DNA of 64,000 nucleotides from Defluviitaleaceae bacterium. GTDB lineage: Bacteria; Bacillota; Clostridia; Lachnospirales; WQUN01. The DNA is taken from NCBI GenBank assembly GCA_009777845.1, contig WRLD01000005.1:52243-116242 (forward strand), read 5' to 3'. The first letter of the stretch is position 1. Each line of letters opens with the position of its first letter. Under the pieces are notes generated by a model. That model searched no databases, was not told the DNA's origin, and saw only the letters and a list, made by a program, of their open reading frames with translations. Positions 26,192 through 35,140 of this stretch are shown piece after piece. The translations under genes and the position numbers were made by a program.

Positions 26192-28798
26192 TTACCTCAA
26201 TTTAAAGAACGACACCAACTGCTTCATAACCTCCGCTTGCGAGTTAAGCTCCTCGGCGGCGGCGGCGCTTTCTTGGCTTGTGGACGAGTTCTCGTTTACT
26301 ACTCGTGCGATTTCCGCGATACCCACGTTTACCTCTGCAATCGAGTTTGCTTGCTCCTCGGACATGCTCGCGATGTCAGAAATAAGGCTAGAAACCTGCT
26401 GAACATCGGAAACAATCGCATCAAGAGAGGTCGCCGTTTCGTTTGCAGTGCTTACGCCGGAGTTTACCTTGTCGATAGATTCCTCTATTTGACCTGTGGT
26501 GTCCTTTGCGGCGGTTTGGCTTCTGCCTGCGAGCGTGCGTACTTCCTCGGCTACTACGGCAAAGCCCTTGCCGTGTTCGCCTGCGCGTGCGGCTTCTACT
26601 GCGGCGTTAAGCGCGAGCAGGTTTGTTTGGAACGCTATATCTTCAATAATCTTGATAATTTTAGATATATTGTCGGACGATATTTTTATGTCCTCCATAG
26701 TCAATACCATGGATTTCATTTCGTCATTTCCGCTAACCGCTTTTTCGGAGGATTGCTGTGACAAGGAGCTTGCGACCTTTGCGTTTTCGGCGTTTTGCTT
26801 CGTTTTTTCGTTGATTACGTCTACAGAAGCGGTCAGCTCCTCTACTACGGCGGCTTGCTTGCTTGTGCCGTCCGCTAGGTGCATCGCACTTTGTGCTATT
26901 TGCTGCGCACCAGAAAGAACCTGCTCTGCCGCGGAGCTTATTTCGCTCATAGACTTGTTCAGTGAGTTGGTTATTTCGCTTAACGCAGACTTAATTGGGG
27001 CATAATCGCCGATATAGTCGCGGTTAATGGAAACCGTCAAATCGCCCTGTGACAGCGATTTCAATACATCTGAAATTTCGCCGATATACGACATTGTTAT
27101 TTCATTTGTGGCAACAAGCGCGCGTACCGCCGCGTCAAACTCGCCCTTGTATTTGCCCTGTATGCTAGAGTTAAACTCGCCCTTGGATATTTTTTCCAAG
27201 CAATATTTAATTTCCGAAAGCGGCTCGGCCACGGAGGTAACAAGCATGTTGAGGTTGTCGAAGATAATCGCCCATTCGCCCTTGTATTTAGACGTGTCTA
27301 CGCGCTTATCTAGCTGACCGTTGGCGGCATCGGTAGCAATGCTCAAAATTTGGTCCTCGATACCGTGAAGGCTAGTGGTAAGCATGTTTAGGTTTTCCGT
27401 AAGCACAATTTTCTTGCCTGGCAAGACCTTGGCTTTTACGTTAAAGTTACCGTCGTTTACCTCTGAGAGCGTGTGGACAAAGTCCTTGAGGTCGCTTGCG
27501 TAAGAGCCGCAAACCTCGTTTACGCCGTCTATCATAGCCTTGTACGCGCCGCTGTATTTGTCGGAAGCGATTTGATAGTCCATATCGCCGTTTACGTTTA
27601 CCTCTTTGGCGAGCAGACTTAGGTCGTCTATGATGGATTTAATGATGTTAATCAGCGAGAAAATATCGCCTGTCATTTGCCCTATTTCGTCCCTTGTTAC
27701 GTCAGCCTGGTTAAGGTTGATGTTCGTATTTCCGCGTAACAGCTCGGAAATGAGCTTGACGATTTTATTGACGGGTGCGGTTATGCTCTTGGTGATAATC
27801 AACGCGGCTATGATACCAAACAACACCGCAAGACCCGCCATAAAAGCAGATACCCACATAGCCGTACTGCTAGAGGCATCAGCCGAAGCAATCGCATCAC
27901 TCAATCCGTCGTCGGAATCCGATACTATAGCAGTAAACGCGGCCTCGGTATTTGCGGCGGCGGCTCTCATGTTCGCTTCGTTTACTTCATGGGAACGAAC
28001 AAGCGCGATAAACGCGTTAAGCTCGTCAACATATCTGCCGAAGCCGTCCGCAATCCGATTGCCTAAATCCCTATGCGCCTGCTGTGACGAGCTAGCCACA
28101 AAGGACGTTATTTGCGAATTTAATTCTTCTATAAGAGCCAGCACGTTATCTAGCTCTGATGTGTCGTAGAAGTTTAACATTCTCACCGCTACTAGGCGAG
28201 CTTGATAAATGCCCATGTCAATATCGTTGGCGGCATCTATGCGGTCAGCCCTGCGTATAAATACAGACGGCTCTGCCTCGCTCTGCGCTTCCGATTTAAG
28301 GCTTTGAATCATTTCATCATACAAGGTATGAGCCACGCCGCTTACCTCGTTACCTATTACGGTTACGCCGTTCCGCGTTTCGGTAAGCTGGTTTTTGTTT
28401 ACGTTAAGCGCGTCTAGCGAGTTTCGCCATGTGATAAAGTTTGAATCAATAACGTCTATTTGCGGCACAAACTCTTGCAGCACTTCTCGCTCTACCGCAA
28501 GCTCTCGAAGCAAACCAAGGTTTGCATACGCCGACTCGTAATTCTGCACTGCTCTGTCGTACGTTTCCGCACTGCTTTCTGTAATGGCAATCAAGACGTT
28601 GGCTTGAATACGACCCGCGTCTAAATCGTCAACAGCATTTTTGAGAATTGCTTGGAACTGACTCCTGTCATTTATTTCGTGCAGGCTGCTTGTTATGCTG
28701 CTCATTAAAATGAGCGTTACCGCCGCAAGCGCGACGATAAACGCTAGGACAAGCCCGAAGCCCACCATAATTTTAGAGCGTACTTTCATGTTTTTCAC
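26192..28798 (-). CDS. Methyl-accepting chemotaxis protein with repeated HAMP-like units
   Basis: An 868-residue chemoreceptor. A first membrane helix ([24 protein letters not shown]), a long extracytoplasmic helical sensor region of four-helix-bundle type, a second helix ([19 protein letters not shown]) and a HAMP domain are followed by a chain of further HAMP-like units ([55 protein letters not shown]). The signalling hairpin contains [41 protein letters not shown] 28798 follows AGAGGGG with 7-bp spacing. The 24 upstream codons lack a ribosome binding site. Confidence 0.92.
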   Translation of the reverse strand: MKNMKVRSKIMVGFGLVLAFIVALAAVTLILMSSITSSLHEINDRSQFQAILKNAVDDLDAGRIQANVLIAITESSAETYDRAVQNYESAYANLGLLRELAVEREVLQEFVPQIDVIDSNFITWRNSLDALNVNKNQLTETRNGVTVIGNEVSGVAHTLYDEMIQSLKSEAQSEAEPSVFIRRADRIDAANDIDMGIYQARLVAVRMLNFYDTSELDNVLALIEELNSQITSFVASSSQQAHRDLGNRIADGFGRYVDELNAFIALVRSHEVNEANMRAAAANTEAAFTAIVSDSDDGLSDAIASADASSSTAMWVSAFMAGLAVLFGIIAALIITKSITAPVNKIVKLISELLRGNTNINLNQADVTRDEIGQMTGDIFSLINIIKSIIDDLSLLAKEVNVNGDMDYQIASDKYSGAYKAMIDGVNEVCGSYASDLKDFVHTLSEVNDGNFNVKAKVLPGKKIVLTENLNMLTTSLHGIEDQILSIATDAANGQLDKRVDTSKYKGEWAIIFDNLNMLVTSVAEPLSEIKYCLEKISKGEFNSSIQGKYKGEFDAAVRALVATNEITMSYIGEISDVLKSLSQGDLTVSINRDYIGDYAPIKSALSEITNSLNKSMSEISSAAEQVLSGAQQIAQSAMHLADGTSKQAAVVEELTASVDVINEKTKQNAENAKVASSLSQQSSEKAVSGNDEMKSMVLTMEDIKISSDNISKIIKIIEDIAFQTNLLALNAAVEAARAGEHGKGFAVVAEEVRTLAGRSQTAAKDTTGQIEESIDKVNSGVSTANETATSLDAIVSDVQQVSSLISDIASMSEEQANSIAEVNVGIAEIARVVNENSSTSQESAAAAEELNSQAEVMKQLVSFFKLR

Positions 28799-28841
28799 TG
28801 ACAAACCCCTCTTTTCTGTAGATTTATATGAATGGAAGGTC

Positions 28842-28870
28842 ATTATAACTCTATAAATCATACTTTGCAA
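28842..28870 (-). promoter_or_regulatory. Chemoreceptor gene promoter
   Basis: Minus-strand TTGCAA (28870-28865) and TATAAT (28847-28842), 17-bp spacer, 43 bp before the GTG start. It looks like a sigma-A promoter and not a sigma-D flagellar one. Confidence 0.6.
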
Positions 28871-28926
28871 GGGGTTTATATGGAAGTTTTACGATTTTAC
28901 GACAGATTTACGACAAAAAGCCATTT

Positions 28927-29343
28927 TTAGCTGTCATAATCTTCCAATAATCGCATTAGCGCGTCCTCCGAATACACACGAATACCGAGTGCAAGACGTT
29001 CTTGCTCCTCGTACGGCAGGGCGTTAATCGGCGCGGGAGTTGTTTCCCTTAGCTCGGGAGCGTTGCCCGCGTGAGTCTGGTACACCACGATATAGCCATT
29101 ATTCGCCGTAACAATAAATGACGGCTCGTCCTTTTTTTCCTCCTCTGGCTTGGCAATAGGCGCGGACATAGGCACGCTTTCTTCATATTGAATAAATCCC
29201 TGCGGCTCGTCACGCTGAAAAAGATTGCCAACCGAAGCAAACGCGCCCACAGGCCCAAAAATAAAATACCCGAGCATGACCCCAAGCATAACGCACGACA
29301 CGCCCGCAAGAAACGCTGTTGCGTAGGAAATATTTTTTTTCAT
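28927..29343 (-). CDS. BofC C-terminal-domain-like membrane-anchored protein
   Basis: A 138-residue protein with one N-terminal membrane helix (residues about 7-30) and an extracytoplasmic part. The C-terminal region GYIVVYQ, LPYEEQERLALGIRVYSEDALMRLLEDYDS resembles the C-terminal domain of BofC-like proteins of spore formers (bypass of forespore, SpoIVB signalling). The resemblance is a short pattern only. It stands alone between the tRNA genes and the chemoreceptor, with AGGAGGGC-type ribosome binding site before the ATG. Confidence 0.55.
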   Translation of the reverse strand: MKKNISYATAFLAGVSCVMLGVMLGYFIFGPVGAFASVGNLFQRDEPQGFIQYEESVPMSAPIAKPEEEKKDEPSFIVTANNGYIVVYQTHAGNAPELRETTPAPINALPYEEQERLALGIRVYSEDALMRLLEDYDS

Positions 29344-29412
29344 GGTTGCCCTCCTAAATACAATGAAATTTTGTTTTTAGGAGCATTGACATTTACTGGG
29401 AAATGTATACAA

Positions 29413-29456
29413 ATAAAAAAATCCCCGCGATTTCACTGGAGCGTGGCTTCGCGGGG
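29413..29456 (-). terminator. Terminator of the tRNA-Glu/tRNA-Cys transcript
   Basis: The inverted repeat CCCCGCGA...TCGCGGGG (29423-29456) is followed on the minus strand by ATTTTTTTATTTG. It sits 44 bp downstream of tRNA-Cys. Confidence 0.8.
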
Positions 29457-29499
29457 AGGGGGGATAGATAGGGGGGTTATGACCGTTAGGCCATAACAG

Positions 29500-29571
29500 A
29501 GGCACCACCCGGATTTGAACCGGGGAATAATGGTTTTGCAAACCACTGCCTTACCGCTTGGCTATGGCGCC
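29500..29571 (-). tRNA. tRNA-Cys (GCA)
   Basis: Minus-strand cloverleaf with acceptor GGCGCCA/TGGTGCC, D arm GCC...GGC, anticodon loop TTGCAAA (anticodon GCA) and T arm CCCGG TTCAAAT CCGGG. It is 72 nt including the discriminator U. The 3' CCA is not encoded. It is the second gene of a two-tRNA transcript. Confidence 0.95.
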
Positions 29572-29644
29572 GAATGAAACAGCGGAGCTTGTATAAATAC
29601 TGCTTACAACCTAAAAATGCGCAAAGCGCATTGTTTAAGTAGCG

Positions 29645-29716
29645 TGACCCGTAGGGGAATCGAACCCCTATCTCAGCCGTGAAAGGGCCGTGTCTTAACC
29701 GTTTGACCAACGGGCC
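29645..29716 (-). tRNA. tRNA-Glu (TTC)
   Basis: Minus-strand cloverleaf with acceptor GGCCCGT/ACGGGTC, anticodon loop CTTTCAC (anticodon TTC), and T arm with GTTCGATTC. It is 72 nt including discriminator A. CCA is not encoded. It lies 73 bp upstream of tRNA-Cys, and a consensus promoter is just before it. Confidence 0.95.
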
Positions 29717-29735
29717 ATTTTTTCCAACGGAAACG

Positions 29736-29765
29736 ATTATATAATGCGAGATAGGGGTATGTCAA
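29736..29765 (-). promoter_or_regulatory. tRNA promoter
   Basis: Minus-strand TTGACA (29765-29760), 18-bp spacer, TATAAT (29741-29736), 19 bp before tRNA-Glu. Confidence 0.8.
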
Positions 29766-29813
29766 TAGGGAGTTTTTTGGTTTTCACGACAACCGCACGG
29801 ACGCAGGTTATTT

Positions 29814-29924
29814 GTAGGGGACGGATTTATCCGTCCCGAGATTACCTCGCTCTGCTTTAATGGACGTTGCCCTCCCCGAATTGACGAACGTGCGTACCTC
29901 GGGACGGATAAATCCGTCCCCTAC
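29814..29924. repeat. Family B element, copy 2 (111 bp)
   Basis: GTAGGGGACGGATTTATCC at the left and CGGATAAATCCGTCCCCTAC at the right are exact complements. The interior is in the same orientation as copy 1. Element, tract A2 and linker fill the gap 29766-30058. Confidence 0.9.
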
Positions 29925-29935
29925 GAAAAGACTAT

Positions 29936-30020
29936 TCGGATTTAACGGATTTACACGGATTATGCGGATAAAAAAACGCACCAGATAAAATCCGCGTGAA
30001 TCCGCCAAATCCGTGTTTGA
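29936..30020. repeat. Family A tract, copy 2
   Basis: ACGGATTTACACGGATTATGCGGAT-type units on the left and TCCGCGTGAATCCGCCAAATC on the right form an inverted pair. The family linker (TTTACACATCTTAGCTTC) follows. Confidence 0.8.
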
Positions 30021-30058
30021 TTTACACATCTTAGCTTCGTGCGTTTGTCGTGTTTTGG

Positions 30059-30313
30059 TTATACATGTACTACCGTGTCTGGCTCACTCACCAAGTATGA
30101 CAGAATCTCGTACCCCTCGCTATACTCTCTCTTTTTTATATTTTCAATGCTATCATTTATAAGCATATCCATATTTATTCCAGCTTGATTTATTTTATCG
30201 TTAATAATATCAAGCTCACTCCTATTTTCCTCTATAGCCCTGTTTTTTATATGGCTGGCACTTTGCTTTAATTGCTCAATAAAATCGGGATTATTGAAAA
30301 AGTTTTCAGACAT
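30059..30313 (-). CDS. Hypothetical protein paired with a JAB/MPN-like protein
   Basis: An 84-residue acidic, helical, soluble protein (MSENFFNNPDFIEQLKQSAS...), no family recognised. ATG 30313 follows AAGGAGGAGC with 5 bp spacing. The upstream in-frame codons to 30343 lie inside the preceding gene. It overlaps the JAB/MPN-like gene by 8 bp, so the two are almost certainly made together. A partner or immunity role is possible. The sequence gives no direct proof. Confidence 0.55.
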   Translation of the reverse strand: MSENFFNNPDFIEQLKQSASHIKNRAIEENRSELDIINDKINQAGINMDMLINDSIENIKKREYSEGYEILSYLVSEPDTVVHV

Positions 30314-30959
30314 TGCTTGCTCCTCCTTCACAGCAAAACACAAAATCGTACCTTTTTAGTCTTGTCGATACTTCATTAAATAAACTATCCATAACCGATT
30401 TCAGACAGTGTAATTTCACATCACGACGTGAGGCTATCAATTCCTCTATAGTATAATCGTTTTCTTTGCAATATTTCGCTACTAACGCTTTCTGCATTTC
30501 GGTTATTTCAGCCACAAAACAATCTACAAAGCGTTCAATCATTTTTTCTTCGTAAAACAATAAGCCCTTCTGCATAAAATAAATATTGCCGTTGTGACCG
30601 CATACAATCATATTTTTAACAGACCTATGGCGAAGAAACATCTCATAATCATCTAGCGAAAAAGCACAGCTGTTTGGGTGATTATGTATAGAGGTCAAGG
30701 AATAATTTGCTTCGGCACAGATGCTTTCTTTTATTTCTTGCGGTATTTCTACTCGATTCCCATCGCCAATACAGTATCGCACAAAACCATCGCCATTGAT
30801 AAAATACGCGTTCTCCACACTATTCTCAATACCATATAATCGTGCTTTCTCTAAATACTCAAAAAGCAGCACACTCTCTTTTGGGAGCAAGTATGCTTTA
30901 ATTTCTAAGAAATTTTTATATAATCTATCCTCGGCTAAATCATAGTAGCTGTTATCCAT
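30306..30959 (-). CDS. JAB/MPN metalloprotease-like protein
   Basis: A 217-residue soluble protein. SIHNHPNSCAFSLDDY (H92, H94, S101, D104) resembles the JAMM motif HxHP...SxxD of JAB/MPN zinc isopeptidases, followed by MIVCGHNGNIYFM, where RadC and phage-type JAB domains have their closing strand. The spacing between HP and Ser is one residue shorter than usual. Similar domains occur at the ends of phage MuF proteins and polymorphic toxins. Here it stands without an N-terminal delivery domain. It is AT-rich compared with lysC next door. Confidence 0.6.
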   Translation of the reverse strand: MDNSYYDLAEDRLYKNFLEIKAYLLPKESVLLFEYLEKARLYGIENSVENAYFINGDGFVRYCIGDGNRVEIPQEIKESICAEANYSLTSIHNHPNSCAFSLDDYEMFLRHRSVKNMIVCGHNGNIYFMQKGLLFYEEKMIERFVDCFVAEITEMQKALVAKYCKENDYTIEELIASRRDVKLHCLKSVMDSLFNEVSTRLKRYDFVFCCEGGASNV

Positions 30960-30988
30960 ACAGCCCCCCTCTCTAGTAGACCCACGCC

Positions 30989-32230
30989 CTAATCCTCCGT
31001 TTCAGTATAATCCTCCGACAGCATAGGCTCGAACTTGCTATGCACCGCTTTGGCGGCCTTGGTTATGTTTCGTTCGTCTATTAGCACGCTTATTTTTATT
31101 TCCGAGGTAGAAATCGTTTCGATATTTACGCCGCATTCAAATAGGGACTCAAACATGGCGGCAGCCACGCCCGAGTTGTTAGCCATTCCCGCGCCCACTA
31201 TGGTTAGCTTTGCCAAATTCTCGTCAGTTGTGATGCAATCAAAGCCGATTTGCTCCTTGTTATCCTCCAGTATTTTACATGCGGCGCATAAATCCTGCTT
31301 GTTTACGGTAAAGGAATAGTCGCGCTTGTCGCCTTTTCCCACAGATAGCAGAATTATGTCAACAATGATTTTTTCCTTGGCGAGCGGGTTAAATATGCTG
31401 TACGCCACCCCTGGTATGTCGGGAAGCCCTGTTACTGACACCCTCGCCACGTTTCTGTCTATTGCCAAGCCGCTTACGGTTAATCTTTCCACCCCGATGT
31501 CCTCCTTGATTATTGTACCCGGCGTGTCGTTCATGCTAGAACGAAGCACCAGATTCACATTATATCTTTTTGCCATTTCTACAGCGCGGCTGTGCAAAAC
31601 TCCCGCGCCCGAAGCCGCAAGCTCCAGCATATCGTCATAGGTGATTGAATTGAGCCTTTTTGCGTTAGGCACAATGCGCGGGTCGGCGGTGTAAATGCCG
31701 TCCACGTCCGTATAAATTTCACAAAGCTGTGCTTCCAGCACCGCCGCGAGTGCTACCGCAGTAGTGTCAGACGCGCCGCGCCCTAGGGTAGTCATGTCGC
31801 CGTGGCGGTTTATGCCTTGGAAGCCTGCGACTACTACAACCTTTCCTTTGTCCAGCTCGGCTGTGAGCCTTTTTGTTTGAATACGCTTTATTTGTGCGTT
31901 GAAGTGTACGCTTGTGGCTTCTATGCCTACCTGCGCCGCGTTGAGGGAAATAGCAGGCTTGCCAATCGACTGCAACGCCATCGCCAAAAGCGCGGCGGAC
32001 TGCTGTTCGCCCGTAACCAAAAGCATGTCTAGCTCGCGGCGGTCTACATCAAAGGCTATGCCGCTAGCCTTTTCCAAAAGCCTGTCTGTAGTATGCCCCT
32101 GCGCCGAAACAACAACCACCACGCGGTTGCCCTGGTCGCATACCTTCGCGATATTTTTTGCGACATACATAATGCGGTCGGCGTTGGCTACCGATGTTCC
32201 GCCGTATTTGTGTACAATAAGATTATCCAT
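30989..32230 (-). CDS. lysC: Aspartate kinase
   Basis: A 413-residue aspartokinase, the first step to lysine, threonine and methionine. The N-terminal VHKYGGTSVANADRI holds the KxGGTS nucleotide motif, and GRGASDTTAVALAAVL and YTDVDGIYTADPRIV are the other kinase signatures. Two ACT domains follow from about residue 265 (TIVGAGMANNSGVAAAMFESL in the second), so allosteric feedback by lysine and/or threonine is likely. ATG 32230 has GGAGC 6 bp upstream. The 12 codons before it lack a site. It is unlinked to hom and thrBC. Confidence 0.94.
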   Translation of the reverse strand: MDNLIVHKYGGTSVANADRIMYVAKNIAKVCDQGNRVVVVVSAQGHTTDRLLEKASGIAFDVDRRELDMLLVTGEQQSAALLAMALQSIGKPAISLNAAQVGIEATSVHFNAQIKRIQTKRLTAELDKGKVVVVAGFQGINRHGDMTTLGRGASDTTAVALAAVLEAQLCEIYTDVDGIYTADPRIVPNAKRLNSITYDDMLELAASGAGVLHSRAVEMAKRYNVNLVLRSSMNDTPGTIIKEDIGVERLTVSGLAIDRNVARVSVTGLPDIPGVAYSIFNPLAKEKIIVDIILLSVGKGDKRDYSFTVNKQDLCAACKILEDNKEQIGFDCITTDENLAKLTIVGAGMANNSGVAAAMFESLFECGVNIETISTSEIKISVLIDERNITKAAKAVHSKFEPMLSEDYTETED

Positions 32231-32330
32231 ATATCTGCTCCAATCTTGACGGAAAGAATTTATCATACATACTCATTTTTCGCAAGCCTTGCATACAGTA
32301 TCTTATATTTGTATTTGCGAGGCGGGCTTT

Positions 32331-33344
32331 ATGCTGCTTTCTAAGGCAAAAATCGGGCTGGCATTGTCTGGCGGCGGAATACGCGCCGCTATTTTCCACT
32401 TGGGCGTATTGCAATATATGGCGGAAGCAGGGCTTTACGCCAACATTTCGTCCATTTCGTCTGTTTCAGGCGCAAGCATGTGTACGGGTCTAATTTTTGC
32501 CGCCAACAATAATAAATGGCCCGACCAAGACGAATTTAAGAAAATACAGCCCCTAGTACGCGAAATAATTTTACACAAAAACATACAAAAGTCCGCGCTT
32601 ATGAGATTAACACTTTCTCCTGCAAAATGGAATAACCGCGTAGAAATTTTAGCCAAAATGCTAGAAAAAAAATGGGGCATAGACGGCACGTTGCAGGATT
32701 TGCCGCCGTATCCCTACTGGGAAATAAACTGTACAACCTTTGAAACAGGCGGCCGATTCCGCTTTCGCAGAGATTACATGGGCGACAATCTAATCGGTTA
32801 TGTACAAAGGCCGCGGCTCAAAATCTCGCATATGCTTGCGGCATCGGCGGCGTTTCCTGTGCTAATCGGCCCTTACGAGCTTGACACCGAGGGCTTACGC
32901 TTTACACGCGACAAGCAGGGCAAGGGCAGCGAGGTCAAGCCCCTAAACAGCTACAGCCTATGGGACGGCGGCGTTTATGACAATTTGGGGCTAGACGCGC
33001 TGTACAAGGTCTGCGGCCGCCTAGACGAGCATATCGACTTCCTAATCGTAAGCAACGCAGGCGCGTCACTAAACATAGAAACACGCGGCCGCCCTGTACA
33101 CAACCTGCGGCGGCTCTTGGACATTTCCTCCGCCCAATGCGAAAATCTGCGCGTTCGCGATTTCGCACTAGATGTCTTGAAAAAAAAGAGGGGTCTTTAC
33201 CTGAAAATAGGCACTAACCCCGAAAATCATTACGCACGGAACTACCCAACAACGCTTAATTCGCCGTCTGCGAGGAGCTTTGACGAGATTTTTTATAATG
33301 GGTATGGGGCTATGGAGTTTGCGGTTGGGGGGTATTATTTGTAG
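32331..33344 (+). CDS. Patatin-like phospholipase
   Basis: A 337-residue patatin-fold acyl hydrolase. ALSGGGIRAAIFHLGVLQ gives the oxyanion-hole GGGxR. The nucleophile elbow is SVSGASMCTG with S49. The catalytic Asp is in LWDGGVYDNLGLD (near 211). The elbow reads G-A-S-M-C where most members have G-x-S-x-G, so activity should be viewed with some caution. No signal peptide. ATG 32331 follows GAGGCGG at 6 bp. It is divergent from lysC and the only plus-strand gene in this stretch. Confidence 0.8.
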   Translation: MLLSKAKIGLALSGGGIRAAIFHLGVLQYMAEAGLYANISSISSVSGASMCTGLIFAANNNKWPDQDEFKKIQPLVREIILHKNIQKSALMRLTLSPAKWNNRVEILAKMLEKKWGIDGTLQDLPPYPYWEINCTTFETGGRFRFRRDYMGDNLIGYVQRPRLKISHMLAASAAFPVLIGPYELDTEGLRFTRDKQGKGSEVKPLNSYSLWDGGVYDNLGLDALYKVCGRLDEHIDFLIVSNAGASLNIETRGRPVHNLRRLLDISSAQCENLRVRDFALDVLKKKRGLYLKIGTNPENHYARNYPTTLNSPSARSFDEIFYNGYGAMEFAVGGYYL

Positions 33345-33347
33345 CCC

Positions 33348-33776
33348 TCACGAGGTTTCGTCATCAATAACAGTAATCAGTCTTTTTTCCGCTTCATTGT
33401 ATATCCAAACAGTACACCATGATATATCATCAGCGTTTTCATAGTCATCGGGATATTCATATTTTACACATATTTCAAATGAATCAAATACACCGCTTGT
33501 AATTTTTGACAATTCGCAGCTTCCTTGCAGCTTAATTGCCGCAGGATAATAGGACAGCTCGTAAACAATTATTTCATTATCGCAACTACAGCATTTAATA
33601 ATAGCTGTTGGGTGTTCGTCGATATACACGTTAAAATTCCCACACATACATCTGCATTTTATTTGATACACAAAGCTATTATCATTATTGAATTTACGCC
33701 CTAATTCTTCAAAGCAAGAGTTTCCATAGGTTGCTTCACAATACTGCCTTATGTGACTTGGGGCTAAGGGGTACAT
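33348..33776 (-). CDS. Hypothetical protein with a Cys-rich zinc-ribbon-like segment
   Basis: A 142-residue soluble protein. CRCMCGNFNVYIDEHPTAI followed by KCCSCDNEI places two CxC/CxxC pairs about 20 residues apart, as in small zinc ribbons. The rest, with many aromatic and acidic residues and WCTVWIYNEAEKRLI, was not recognised. ATG 33776 has GGAG 8 bp upstream and is preferred to GTG 33785. AT-rich, with a family A tract immediately upstream. It belongs to a group of orphan genes of similar size in this region. Confidence 0.5.
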   Translation of the reverse strand: MYPLAPSHIRQYCEATYGNSCFEELGRKFNNDNSFVYQIKCRCMCGNFNVYIDEHPTAIIKCCSCDNEIIVYELSYYPAAIKLQGSCELSKITSGVFDSFEICVKYEYPDDYENADDISWCTVWIYNEAEKRLITVIDDETS

Positions 33777-33788
33777 GATTATCACTCC

Positions 33789-33898
33789 AATGCGGATTCA
33801 ACGGATTTTCGCGGATTACGCGGATTCGTTCGTACAAAAAATCCGTTCGTGCAAAATCCGCGTGAATCTGTGTAAATCCGCTGAATCCGTGTATTTGC
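33789..33898. repeat. Family A tract, copy 3
   Basis: GCGGATTCAACGGATTTTCG units followed by the inverted AATCCGCGTGAATCTGTGTAAA units, about 110 bp, ending 10 bp before family B copy 3. Together they fill the 305-bp gap between two orphan genes. Confidence 0.85.
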
Positions 33899-33908
33899 AA
33901 AGCTCCCT

Positions 33909-34078
33909 GTAGGGGACGGATTTATCCGTCCCGAGGTACGCACGTTCGTCAATTCGGGGACGAGCAACGTCCATTAAGCAGGCAGTAAGGTGTTGTCTAA
34001 GTGGTTTTCTTAGACAACACCGCACGCCGACTAAAGCAGAGCGAGGTAATCTCGGGACGGATAAATCCGTCCCCCTAC
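33909..34078. repeat. Family B element, copy 3, with a nested hairpin insertion (170 bp)
   Basis: Ends are as in the other copies but the interior is in the opposite orientation and interrupted by about 57 bp that are absent from the others. The insert contains a perfect 13-bp inverted repeat, GGTGTTGTCTAAG (33989-34001) and CTTAGACAACACC (34009-34021), with a 7-base loop. Confidence 0.85.
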
Positions 34079-34081
34079 AAA

Positions 34082-34579
34082 CTAAAAAAACCATTTTGAA
34101 AATAATGTTTTTTTGGAAAATGCGCATAAAAAATCTTTATCCCACTTATTCCTGTATTCGCACACTTCTATTATCCAAAAACGCTTGGGTAGCTTTGTAT
34201 TATTTTTCACAATATAAATCGGCAAATTATGCAAGCAATCCGCTAAAGCATCTATTTGTGCTACATTGCCCTCTTTGACTACTTTCAAAAAAGCATTAAA
34301 GCATTCAATCAACACTGAATATACATATCCATTTTTTAATGTTGGGTGAAAGTAAACATAAAAATTATCTACAAATGCAAATTTAAAACTATCCTCTTTA
34401 TCAAGACCATCAATTGAACGTAACGCGACCCTAAATCTATTTTTATCATAGTTACTATTTGTATCATTCAAAACATCTAATGTTTTTGAAAGAATTAGCT
34501 CATTCAATTTATGTTCAGGGAATGAACGAATGAATAGTATTATTTCATGCAACTCATATAAATCATAAATGTATAACAT
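34082..34579 (-). CDS. Hypothetical protein, AT-rich
   Basis: A 165-residue soluble protein, no family assigned. The C-terminal half with IDALADCLHNLPIYIV and FWIIEVCEYRNKWDKDFL resembles small proteins I recall from clostridial immunity-like clusters, but no name can be given. GGGGG lies 10 bp before the ATG. The stop lies 4 bp from family B copy 3. It is followed upstream by a second AT-rich orphan in the same direction. Confidence 0.5.
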   Translation of the reverse strand: MLYIYDLYELHEIILFIRSFPEHKLNELILSKTLDVLNDTNSNYDKNRFRVALRSIDGLDKEDSFKFAFVDNFYVYFHPTLKNGYVYSVLIECFNAFLKVVKEGNVAQIDALADCLHNLPIYIVKNNTKLPKRFWIIEVCEYRNKWDKDFLCAFSKKTLFSKWFF

Positions 34580-34631
34580 AATCTATTTTCCCCCTTTTAC
34601 GCAACACACTCATACAGTAAGATACCAAAGC

Positions 34632-35120
34632 CTAGCGAGCTTCTATCAAAACCTCACCTTGGCTTCCGTCAATATTGTCACGAACTATGCCATGATACAA
34701 GCATTTAATATCGTCCTCTTTTTTCAAGAAACGCATTATCTCATAATCTGGCTCGGAATTATTGCTCGCTTCGCGAGGTAGCACTGTGGTAATAATTATT
34801 TCATGGTGATTTTCACAACCATCATTTGTTTCAATCACTTCAACCAACCAATTTTTCTGATTATTCCAAAATGTATAGAAAAAATGCAGCTTTCTATTTG
34901 CCGCTATATCTATAATGTCAACAGAAATTTGATATACATTTTGTCTTTCAGAATCAATATAATTGATAAGGTTGTCATGCCTTGGCAAACTTTCAACGTC
35001 TAATTGCTCGCCCTTATCTAATAACGATAAATCAAAATATTCTTCAAGTGTGATACTTTTTTTTAGCCATTTATCTGAATTGTAAAGTTTGTACTTGAAA
35101 TCTATGGAGATATTGTCCAT
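34632..35120 (-). CDS. Hypothetical protein, AT-rich
   Basis: A 162-residue acidic soluble protein, no family recognised. It lacks membrane segments and Cys clusters. Beta-strand-rich stretches alternate (YQISVDIIDIAANRKLHFFYTFW). A purine-rich GGGCGGGGGCGG precedes the ATG. The gap to hom is 20 bp, so it may be read from the hom promoter. Composition differs from hom (more A+T), which suggests later acquisition. Confidence 0.5.
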   Translation of the reverse strand: MDNISIDFKYKLYNSDKWLKKSITLEEYFDLSLLDKGEQLDVESLPRHDNLINYIDSERQNVYQISVDIIDIAANRKLHFFYTFWNNQKNWLVEVIETNDGCENHHEIIITTVLPREASNNSEPDYEIMRFLKKEDDIKCLYHGIVRDNIDGSQGEVLIEAR

Positions 35121-35140
35121 TTTGACCGCCCCCGCCCTCG

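Noticed and set aside
29500..29716. tRNA genes as a prophage or island insertion site
   Set aside because: No duplicated tRNA 3' end and no integrase nearby. Only repeats and chromosomal genes follow.
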